Positions 50,201-61,800 of a stretch of 64,000 nucleotides of DNA are shown here, piece after piece. The notes below the pieces were generated by a model. That model ran no database searches. It had not been told where the DNA came from and saw nothing but the letters and a program-made list of their open reading frames with translations. How positions within the stretch are numbered: position 1 is the stretch's first letter; the number at the start of each line of letters is the position of its first letter. The translations under genes and the position numbers were made by a program. Source of the DNA: Arctopsyche grandis (taxonomy: Eukaryota; Arthropoda; Insecta; Trichoptera; Hydropsychidae); the NCBI RefSeq assembly GCF_051622035.1, contig NC_135359.1, positions 19,181,501-19,245,500 on the forward strand, read 5' to 3'.

Positions 50201-53200
50201 AAATATACACAAAACGTGCTTACCTCAACAAACCTAACCCAACCTAACCTAACCATCACCGAAAACAAACAATTCGACATTGCTAAAATATCCACAAAAC
50301 GTGCTAACCTCAACAAACCTAGCCCAACCTAACCTAACCATCACCGAAATCAAAGAATTGGACATTGCAAAAATATACACAAAACGTGCTAACCTCACGA
50401 AACCTAACCCAACCTAACCTAACCATCACCGAAATCAAAGAATTGGACATTGCAAAAATATACACAAGACTTGCTAACTTCACGAAACCTAACCCAACCT
50501 AACCTTACCATCACCGAAATCAAAGAATTCGACATTGCTAAAATATCCACAAAACGTGCTAACCTCACGAAACCTAACCCAACCTAACCTAACCATCACC
50601 AAAATCATTGAATTCGACATTGCAAAAATATGCACAAAACGTGCTAACATCAGCAAACCTAACCCAACCTAACCTAACCATCACCGAAATCAAAGAATTG
50701 GACATTGCAAAAATATACACAAAACGTGCTTACTTCACGAAACCTAACCCAACCTAACCTAACCATCACCGAAATCAATGAATTCGACATTGCAAAAATA
50801 TACACAAAACGTGCTAACCTCAACAAACCTAACCCAACCTTACCTAACCATCACCGAAAACAAACAATTCGACATTGCTAAAATATCCACAAAACGTGCT
50901 AACCTCAACAAACCTAACCCAACCTAAGATAACCATCACCAAAATCAATGAATTCGACATTGCAAAAATATACACAAAACGTGCTTACTTCACGAAACCT
51001 AACCCAACCTAACCTAACCATCACCGAAATCAATGAATTCGACATTGCAAAAATATACAGAAAACGTGCTTACCTCAACAAACCTAACCCAACCTAACCT
51101 AACCATCACCGAAAACAAACAATTCGACATTGCTAAAATATCCACAAAACGTGGAAACATCAGCAAACCTAACCCAACCTAACCTAACCATCACCGAAAT
51201 CAAAGAATTGGACATTGCAAAAATATCCACAAAACGGGCTCACGTCACCAAACCTAACCCAACCTAACCTTACCGTCACCGAAATCAAAGAATTCGACAT
51301 TCCTAAAATATCCACAAAACTTGCTAACCTCAACAAACCTTAACCATCCTAACCTAACCATCACCGAAATCAATGAATTCGACACTGCAAAAATATAAAC
51401 AAAACGTGCTAACCTCACCAATCCTAACCCAACCTAGCCTAACCATCACCGAAATCAAAGAATTCGACATTGTTAAAATATCCACAAAATGTGCTGACCT
51501 CAACTAACCTAACCCAACCTTACCTAACCATCACCGAAATCAAACAAATCGACATTGCTAAAATATCCACAAAACGTGCTTACCTCAACAAACCTAACCC
51601 AACCTAACCTTACCATCACCGAAATCAAAGAATTGGACATTGCAAAAATATACACAAAACGTGCTAACCTCACGAAACCTAACCCAACCTAACCTAACCA
51701 TCACCGAAATCATTGAATTCGACATTGCAAAAATATGCACAAAACGTGCTTACATCAGCAAACCTAACCCAACCTAACCTAACCATCACCGAAATCAAAG
51801 AATTGGACATTGCAAAAATATACACAAAACGTGCTTACTTCACGAAACCTAACCCAACCTAACCTAACCATCACCGAAATCAATGAATTCGACATTGCAA
51901 AAATATACACAAAACGTGCTAACCTCAACAAACCTAACCCAACCTTACCTAACCATCACCGAAATCAAATAATTTGACATTGCTAAAATATCCACAAAAC
52001 GTGCTAACCTCACAAAACCTAACCCAACCTAACCTAACCATCACCGAAATCAAAGAATTGGACATTGCAAAAATATACACAAGACTTGCTAACTTCACGA
52101 AACCTAACCCAACCTAACCTTACCATCACCGAAATCAAATAATTCGACATTGCTAAAATATCCACAAAACGTACTAACCTCACCAAACCTAACCCAACCT
52201 AACCTAACCATCACCGAAATCAAAGAATTAAACATTGCAAAAATATACACAAAACGTGCTAACTTCACGAAACCTAACCCAACCTAACCTAACCATCACC
52301 GAAATCAATGAATTCGACATTGCAAAAATATGCACAAAACGTGCTAACATCAGCAAACCTAACCCAACCTAACCTAACCATCACCGAAATCAAAGAATTG
52401 GACATTGCAAAAATATACACAAAACGTGCTAACCTCACGAAACCTAACCCAACCTAACTTAACCATCACCGAAATCATTGAATTCGACATTGCAAAAATA
52501 TGCACAAAACGTGCTTACATCAGCAAACCTAACCCAACCTAACCTTACCATCACCGAAATCAAAGAATTGGACATTGCAAAAATATACTCAAAACGTGCT
52601 TACTTCACGAAACCTAACCCAACCTAACCTAACCATCACCGAAATCAATGAATTCGACATTGCAAAAATATACACAAAACGTGCTAACCTCAACAAACCT
52701 AACCCAACCTTACCTAACCATCACCGAAATCAAATAATTTGACATTGCTAAAATATCCACAAAACGTGCTAACCTCACCAAACCTAACCCAACCTAACCT
52801 AACCATCACCGAAATAAAAGAATTGGACATTGCAAAAATATACACAAGACTTGCTAACTTCACGAAACCTAACCCAACCTAACCTTACCATCACCGAAAT
52901 CAAAGAATTCGACATTGCTAAAATATCCACAAAATGTGCTCACCTCACCAAACCTAACCCAACCTAACCTAACCATCACCGAAATCAAAGAATTAAACAT
53001 TGCAAAAATATACACAAAACGTGCTAACTTCACGAAACCTAACCCAACCTAACCTAACCATCACCGAAATCAATGAATTCGACATTGCAAAAATATGCAC
53101 AAAACGTGCTTACATCAGCAAACCTAACCCAAACTAACCTAACCATCACCGAAATCAAAGAATTGGACATTGCAAAAATATACACAAAACGTGCTAACCT

Positions 53201-56200
53201 CACGAAACCTAACTTAACCTAACCTAACCATCACCGAAATCATTGAATTCGACATTGCAAAAATATGCACAAAACGTGCTAACATCAGCAAACCTAACCC
53301 AACCTAACCTAACCATCACCGAAATCAATGAATTCGACATTGCAAAAATATACACAAAACGTGCTTACCTCAACAAACCTAACCCAACCTAACCTAACCA
53401 TCACCGAAAACAAACAATTCGACATTGCTAAAATATCCACAAAACGTGCTAACCTCAACAAATCTAGCCCAACCTAACCTAACCATCACCGAAATCAAAG
53501 AATTGGACATTGCAAAAATATACACAAAACGTGCTAACCTCACGAAAACTAACCCAACCTAACCTAACCATCACCGAAATCAAAGAATTGGACATTGCAA
53601 AAATATACACAAGACTTGCTAACTTCACGAAACCTAACCCAACCTAACCTTACCATCACCGAAATCAAAGAATTCGACATTGCTAAAATATCCACAAAAC
53701 GTGCTAACCTCACCAAACCTAACCCAACCTAACCTAACCATCACCGAAATCAAAGAGTTAAACATTGCAAAAATATACACAAAACGTGCTAACTTCACGA
53801 AACCTAACCCAACCTAACCTAACCATCACCGAAATCAATGAATTCGACATTGCAAAAATATGCACAAAACGTGCTAACATCTGCAAACCTAACCCAACCT
53901 AACCTAACCATCACCGAAATCAAAGAATTAGACATTGCAAAAATATACACAAACGTGCTAACCTCACGAAACCTAACCCAACCTAACCTAACCATCACCG
54001 AAATCATTGAATTCGACATTGCAAAAATATGCACAAAACGTGCTAACATCAGCAAACCTAACCCAACCTAACCTAACCATCACCGAAATCAAAGAATTGG
54101 ACATTGCAAAAATATACACAAAACGTGCTTACTTCACGAAACCTAACCCAACCTAACCTAACCATCACCGAAATCAATGAATTCGACATTGCAAAAATAT
54201 ACACAAAACGTGCTAACCTCAACAAACCTAACCCAACCTTACCTAACCATCACCGAAATCAAATAATTTGACATTGCTAAAATATCCACAAAACGTGCTA
54301 ACCTCACAAAACCTAACCCAACCTAACCTAACCATCACCGAAATCAAAGAATTGGACATTGCAAAAATATACACAAGACTTGCTAACCTCACGAAACCTA
54401 ACCCAACCTAACCTTACCATCACTGAAATCAAAGAATTCTACATTGCTAAAATATCCACAATACGTGCTCACCTCACCAAACCTAACCCAACCTAACCTA
54501 ACCATCACCGAAATCAAAGAATTAAACATTGCAAAAATATACACAAAACGTGCTAACTTCACGAAACCTAACCCAACCTAACCTAACCATCACCGCAATC
54601 AATGAATTCGACATTGCAAAAATATGCACAAAACGTGCTTACATCAGCAAACCTAACCCAACCTAACCTAACCATCACCGAAATCAAAGAATTGGACATT
54701 GCAAAAATATACACAAAACGTGCTAACCTCACGAAACCTAACTTAACCTAACCTAACCATCACCGAAATCATTGAATTCGACATTGCAAAAATATGCACA
54801 AAACGTGCTAACATCAGCAAACCTAACCCAACCTAACCTAACCATCACCGAAATCAACGAATTGGACATTGCAAAAATATACACAAAACGTGCTTACTTC
54901 ACGAAACCTAACCCAACCTAACCTAACCATCACCGAAATCAATGAATTCGACATTGCAAAAATATACACAAAACGTTCTTACCTCAACAAACCTAACCCA
55001 ACCTAACCTAACCATCACCGAAAACAAACAATTCGACATTGCTAAAATATCCACAAAACGTGCTAACCTCAACAAACCTAGCCCAACCTAACCTAACCAT
55101 CACCGAAATCAAAGAATTGGACATTGCAAAAATATACACAAAACGTGCTAACCTCACGAAACCTAACCCAACCTAACCTAACCATCACCGAAATCAAAGA
55201 ATTGGACATTGCAAAAATATACACAAGACTTGCTAACTTCACGAAACCTAACCCAACCTAACCTTACCATCACCGAAATCAAAGAATTCGACATTGCTAA
55301 AATATCCACAAAACGTGCTAACCTCACGAAACCTAACCCAACCTAACCTAACCATCACCGAAATCATTGAATTCGACATTGCAAAAATATGCACAAAACG
55401 TGCTAACATCAGCAAACCTAACCCAACCTAACCTAAGCATCACCGAAATCAAAGAATTGGACATTGCAAAAATATACACAAAACGTGCTTACTTCACGAA
55501 ACCTAACCCAACCTAACCTAACCATCACCGAAATCAATGAATTCGACATTGCAAAAATATACACAAAACGTGCTAACCTCAACAAACCTAACCCAACCTT
55601 ACCTAACCATCACCGAAAACAAACAATTCGACATTGCTAAAATATCCACAAAACGTGCTAACCTCAACAAACCTAACCCAACCTAAGATAACCATCACCA
55701 AAATCAATGAATTCGACATTGCAAAAATATACACAAAACGTGCTTACTTCACGAAACCTAACCCAACCTAACCTAACCATCACCGAAATCAATGAATTCG
55801 ACATTGCAAAAATATACAGAAAACGTGCTTACCTCAACAAACCTAACCCAACCTAACCTAACCATCACCGAAAACAAACAATTCGACATTGCTAAAATAT
55901 CCACAAAACGTGGAAACATCAGCAAACCTAACCCAACCTAACCTAACCATCACCGAAATCAAAGAATTGGACATTGCAAAAATATACACAAAACGGGCTC
56001 ACGTCACCAAACCTAACCCAACCTAACCTTACCGTCACCGAAATCAAAGAATTCGACATTCCTAAAATATCCACAAAACTTGCTAACCTCAACAAACCTT
56101 AACCATCCTAACCTAACCATCACCGAAATCAATGAATTCGACACTGCAAAAATATAAACAAAACGTGCTAACCTCACCAATCCTAACCCAACCTAGCCTA

Positions 56201-56400
56201 ACCATCACCGAAATCAAAGAATTCGACATTGTTAAAATATCCACAAAATGTGCTGACCTCAACTAACCTAACCCAACCTTACCTAACCATCACCGAAATC
56301 AAACAAATCGACATTGCTAAAATATCCACAAAATGTGCTTACCTCAACAAACCTAACCCAACCTAACCTTACCATCACCGAAATCAAAGAATTTGACATT
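32234..56400 (+). repeat. Main higher-order repeat region: five intervals of 43-59 monomers
   Basis: A diagnostic block with an 84-bp monomer (ACACAAACGTGC, one A missing) occurs at 32234, 35888, 40052, 45066, 49060 and 53819. The spacings are 3654, 4164, 5014, 3994 and 4759 bp, which are 43, 49, 59, 47 and 56 monomers, each minus one base. A second marker (ATATCAAAGAATTCTACATT) at 32841, 36495, 40659, 45673 and 49667, and a variant at 54426, gives exactly the same five spacings. A third marker (AACGGGCTCACGTCACC at 38061, 51233, 55992) marks a sub-block present in only some units. Confidence 0.9.
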
Positions 56401-57103
56401 GCAAAAATATACACAAAACGTGCTTACTTCACGAAACCTAGCCCAACATAACCTAACCATCACCGAAATCAATGAATTCGACATTGCAAAAATATACACA
56501 AAACGTGCAAACCCCACCCACCCTTATACAAATTAACCTAACCATCACCGAAATCAATGAATTCGACATTGCAAAAATATACACAAAACGTGCAAACTTC
56601 ACGAAACCTAACCCAACCTAACCTTATCATCACCGAAATCAATGAATTCGACATTGCAAAAATATGCACAAGACGTGCTTACTTCACGAAACCTTACCCA
56701 ACCTAACCTAACCATCTCCGAAATCAAAGAATTCGACATTGCAAAAATATGCACAAAACGTGCTCAGCAAACCTAACCCTACCTAACCTAACCATCACCG
56801 AAATCAAAGAATTGGACATTGCAAAAATATACACAAAACGTGCTAACTTCACGAAACCTAACCCAACCTTACCTAACCATCACCGAAATCAATGAATTCG
56901 ACATTGCAAAAATATAAACAAAACGTGCTAACCTCACCAAACCTAACACAACCTAACCTAACCATCTCCGAAATCAAAGAATTCGACATTGCTAAAATAT
57001 CCACAAAATGTGCTGACCTCAACTAACCTAACCCAACCTAACCTATACATCACCGAAATTAAACAATTCGACATTGCTAAAATATCCACAAAACGTGCTA
57101 ACC

Positions 57104-58782
57104 TTTTTTTTTTTTTTTTATCGTCGGAGGTGGGGAATCTGCCAAAGACATCCTCCAGCCCGAACTGGAGGATAGTGTCGGATTTTTACCGACTAAACCC
57201 CACCCCCTTGACACCTCTGCTCCCCGGACACATTTTCATGTTTTGCTTCGGGAAAGCAGTTTTGTCTTAGCCATTTATGGCTCTTCCTTCGAGTTCTCAG
57301 GTTCTTTCTGCTTCTTCTTTATTTTTCATTATCGTGGAAGCAAATGCTTCCCACGATGACCAGGCAATTGCGCTATCCAGTATGTCGAAGATCATGTTTC
57401 TCGGCGTCAGGTGTTCTACGCCGATTACAGTTCTGAATGTTCTTCTGTCGCCTTCCCATGCTGGACAATCAAAGGTTGTGTGGGCCGCGTCGTCTTTCTC
57501 GTTTTCACAGTGGTGGCACTTCGGAGTTGTTTCCTTTCCTATTTTGTGTAGGTAGGTCCCGAAGCACCCGTGACCTGTGAGTATTTGGGTCGTGTGGTGA
57601 TTCAGTTCGCCGTGCTTTCTTTGGCACCACGCTTTTAGGTCTCCGATGAGATGGTGTGTCCATCGACCTTTTTCAGAGTTGTTCCATCTGTCTTGCCATT
57701 TGATCATCGTTGTCTCTCTGGCTGTACTCTTCTTTTCACCTCTGTAGATCGCCTGTCGTTCTAGAGCGAGTAAGTCGATCGGTGGAATGGCGCACAACAC
57801 CAGGATGGCATCTTCTGATACTGTTCGGTATGCCGCTGCGACTCTTAATGCAGCTCTTCTTTGTACTCTAGCGAGGCTGAGCCTCGTCCTCTCAACCTTT
57901 GTCTTTTCCGCCCAAATCGGAGCACCGTACAGGAGGACTGAGTGTACTACTTCACAGTATAGTTTTCTTCTCCTCTGTTTCGGTCCATCGATGTTGGGCA
58001 TCAGTCTGGCGAGGTCTTCTGCTATTTGGGCCGCCCTAGCTCCCGATTTTCCGCATGTTTTGCAAAGCGTAGTTTGTCATCTAACTGCACTCCCAAATAC
58101 CGCAGTGATCTGCTGAACGTCACCTCAAAACCGTTGACTGTTATTTGAGGAGGCAGCAGCTTTCTACGTCTTGTGAAGAATACAGCTTCGGTTTTCTGGA
58201 CGGCGAGCTAAAAGCCCGCATCCACGAGCCATTTTTTAACCCGTCTTATGGCTTCTTCGCTTCTAAACCGTAAAGATGTTGTGTTCTTTGCGGTGACAAG
58301 CAACGCGACATCGTCAGCAAAGGCGACCAGGCTCGTTTCATCTGGCATTGGGATCTTCAACAAGCCGTCGTACATTACATTCCAAAGCGCCGGGCCCAGG
58401 ACCGATCCCTGTGGTACGCCCGCAGTGACTGATCGTTCGTATTTTTTGCCCATGCATTAATAGAGAAGGATTCTGTCCGAAAAATAGCTCTCGATCACCT
58501 TGATAAGTTTTTCCGGAGCATTGATAGTGACTAATGCATCGAGAGTCCTTCCCCAGTTGGCAGTGTTGAATGCATTTTTTATGTCGAGCGCGATCATCAC
58601 AACATGTTTGCTCGCCTTGACGCTCCCACGCCATGCAAGTCTTACGGTGTTTACGACTTCACTGATCGCGTCAATAGTTAAGCGACCGGGTCGAAATCCA
58701 AATTGCTGCGATGACAGTCCTGTGTCGCTGTTTTCTAGCTGTTGTTGTAGTCGCTGTAGGAGAAGACTCTCTAGTAACTTTT
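57104..58782 (-). mobile_element. R1-clade non-LTR retrotransposon, 5'-truncated and broken, inserted in the satellite
   Basis: On the minus strand the relic starts inside reverse transcriptase (EKLLESLLLQRL) and continues with FGFRPGRLTIDAI, ALDIKNAFNTANW, GVPQGSVLGPALWN and the catalytic AFADDVALL. After a Cys/His cluster CHHCENEKDDAAHTTFDC (CX2CX8HX4C) the ORF ends near 57297, followed by a 3' UTR and a poly(A) (16 T on the plus strand, 57104-57119). These motifs and the C-terminal knuckle fit the R1 clade, which includes the telomere-targeting TRAS and SART families. Damage seen: an in-frame stop at 58454-58456, another near 58207, and a frameshift near 58050. ORF1 and the endonuclease are missing. 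Confidence 0.85.
57297..58001 (-). pseudogene. C-terminal 234 codons of the R1-clade polyprotein
   Basis: The longest open piece of the retrotransposon. It covers the thumb region (KLYCEVVHSVLLYGAPIW, RVQRRAALRV, typical of R1/Jockey-group ORF2) and the CX2CX8HX4C knuckle that probably binds template RNA. It is open only because it lies after the frameshift; the upstream part is in another frame, so no full product is possible. Confidence 0.85.
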
Positions 58783-58870
58783 CCACAAACCTAACCCAAC
58801 CTAAACTAACGATCACCGAAATCAAAGAATTGGACATTGCAAAAATATACACAAGACTTGCTAACTTCAC
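58208..58870 (-). pseudogene. RT-domain part of the R1-clade polyprotein
   Basis: Two pieces in the same frame, separated by one TAA (58454-58456). They contain the RT finger/palm motifs up to FADDVALLVTAK and VKKWLVDAGF, then a TAG. The first 29 codons of the upstream piece (to about 58783) are satellite read-through, not part of the element. Confidence 0.82.
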
Positions 58871-61800
58871 GAAACCTAACCCAACCTAACCTTACCATCA
58901 CCGAAATCAAAGAATTCGACATTGCTAAAATATCCACAAAATGTGCTCACCTCACCAAACCTAACCCAACCTAACCTAACCATCACCGAAATCAAAGAAG
59001 TAAACATTGCAAAAATAAACACAAAACGTGCTAACTTCACGAAACCTCACCAAACCTAACCCAACCTAACCTTACAGTCACCGAAATCAAAGAATTCGAC
59101 ATTGCTAAAATATACACAAAACGTGCTAACTTCACGAAACCTAACCCAACCTTACCTAACCATCACCGAAATCAATGAATTTGACATTGCAAAAAATAAA
59201 AAATACGTGCAAACCTCACCAAACCTAACACAACTTAACCTAACCATCACCGAAATCAAAGAATTCGACATTGCTAAAATATCCACAAAATGTGCTGACC
59301 TCAACTAACCTAACCCAACCTAACCTATACATCACCGAAATCAAACAATTCGACATTGCTAAAATATCCAAAAAACGTGCTAACCTCCACAAACCAAACC
59401 CAACCTAACCTAACCATCACCGAAATCAAAGAATTGGACATTGCAAAAATATACACAAGACTTGCTAACTTCACGAAACCTAACCCAACCTAACCTTACC
59501 ATCACCGAAATCAAAGAATTCGACATTGCTAAAATATCCACAAAACGTGCTCACCTCACCAAACCTAACCCAACCTAACCTAACCATCACCGAAATAAAA
59601 GAAGCAAACATTGCAAAAATATACACAAAACGTGCAAACTTCACGAAACCTAACCCAACCTAACCTAACCATCACCGAAATCAATGAATTCGACATTGCA
59701 AAAATATGCACAAAACGTGCTTACATCAGCAAACCTAACCCAACCTAACCTAACCATCACCGAAATCAAAGAATTGGACATTGCAAAAATATACACAAAA
59801 CGTGCTTACTTCACGAAACCTAACTCAACCAAACCTAACCATCACCGAAATCAATAAATTCGACATTGCAAAAAAAAGCACAAAACGTGCTTACATCAGC
59901 AAACCTAACCCAACCTAACCTAACCATCACCGAAATCAACGAATTGGACATTGCAAAAATATACACAAAACGTGCTTACTTCACGAAACCTAACCCAACC
60001 TTACCTAACCATCACCGAAATCAATGAATTCGACATTGCAAAAAATAAAAAATACGTGCTAACCTCACCAAACCTAACACAACTTAAACTAACCATCACC
60101 GAAATCAAAGAATTCGACATTGCTAAAATATCCACAAAATGTGCTGACCTCAACTAACCTAACCCAACCTAACCTATACATCACCGAAATCAAACAATTA
60201 GACATTGCTAAAATATCCAAAAAACGTGCTAACCTCCACAAACCAAACCCAACCTAACCTAACCATCACCGAAATCAAAGAATTGGACATTGCAAAAATA
60301 TACACAAGACTTGCTAACTTCACGAAACCTAACCCAACCTAACCTTACCATCACCGAAATCAAAGAATTCGACATTGCTAAAATATCCACAAAACGTGCT
60401 CACCTCACCAAACCTAACCCAACCTAACCTAACCATCACCGAAATCAAAGAAGCAAACATTGCAAAAATATACACAAAACGTGCAAACTTCACGAAACCT
60501 AACCCAACCTAACCTAACCATCACCGAAATCAATGAATTCGACATTGCAAAAATATACACAAATCGTGCTAACATCAGCAAACCTAACCCAACCTAACCT
60601 ATCCATCACCGAAATCAAAGAATTCGACATTGCTAAAATATACACAAAACGTGCTAACCTCAACAAACCTAACCCAACCTTACCTAACCATCACCGAAAT
60701 CAATGAATTCGACATTGCAAAAATATGCACAAAACGTGCTAACATCAGCAAACCTAACCCAACCTAACCTAACCATCGCCTAAATCAAAGAATTCGACAT
60801 TGCTAAAATATCCACAAAACGTGCTAACCTCCCCGAACCTAACCCAACCTAACCTAACCATCACCGAAATCAATGAATTCGACATTGCAAAAATTTGCAC
60901 AAAACGTGCTAACATCAGCAAACCTTACCCAACCTAACCTAACCTTCACCGAAATCAAAGAGTTGGACATTGCAAAAATATACACAAAACGTGCCTTATT
61001 CACGAAACCTAACCCAACCTAACCTAACCATCACCGAAATCAATGAATTCGACATTGCAAAAATTTACACAAATCGTGCTAACATCAGCAAACCTAACCC
61101 AAACTAACCTTACCATCACTGAAATCAAAGAATTGGACATTGCAAAAATATACACAAAACGTGCTTACTTCACGAAACCTAACCCAACCTATCCTAACCA
61201 TCACCAAAATCAATGAATTCGACATTGCAAAAATATGCACAAAACGAGCTTAAATCAGCAAACCTAACCCAACCTAACCTAACCATCACCGAAATCAAAG
61301 AATTGGACATTGCAAAAATATACACAAAACGTGCTTACTTCACGAAACCTAACCCAACCTAACCTAATCATCAACGAAATCAATGAATTCGACATTGCAA
61401 AAATATGCACAAAACGTGCTAACATCAGCAAACCTAACCCTACCTAACCTTACCATCACCGAAATCAAAGAAGTGGACATTGCAAAAATATACACAAAAC
61501 GTGCTTACTTACCCAACTAACCCAACCTAACCTATCCATCACCGAAATCAAAGAATTCGACATTGCTAAAATATCCACAAAACGTGCTTATCTCAACAAA
61601 CCTAACCCAACCTAACCTAACCATCACCGAAATCAAAAAATTGAACATTGCAAAAATATACACAAAACGTGCTAACTTCACGAAACCTAACCCAACCTAA
61701 CCTATCCATCACCGAAATCAAAGAATTCGACATTGCTAAAATATCCACAAAACGTGCTAATCTCAACAAACCTAACCCAACCTCACCTAACCATCACCGA

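Larger units (their letters stand above)
21816..57103 (+). repeat. 85-bp satellite array with embedded CCTAA telomere-like tract, about 415 monomers
   Basis: Monomers repeat every 85 bp, for example TCACCGAAAT at 22681, 22766 and 22851. Each has about 60 bp of unique sequence (TCACCGAAATCAAAGAATTC, then GACATTGC(A/T)AAAATAT, then ACAAAACGTGCTAAC) plus a tract such as CCTAACCCAACCTAACCTAA. That tract is four CCTAA pentamers, one with a change, on the plus strand (TTAGG on the other). Three main subtypes alternate: ATATCC with CTCACC/CTCAAC, ATACAC with TTCACG/CTCACG, and ATGCAC with ATCAGC. Some carry an EcoRI site (GAATTC), others GAATTGG. No gene is present. The first 0.9 kb is the most diverged part. 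Confidence 0.97.

Noticed and set aside
57277..58889. Plus-strand ORFs of 70-129 codons within the R1 relic
   Set aside because: Antisense shadows of the retrotransposon reading frames on the minus strand.
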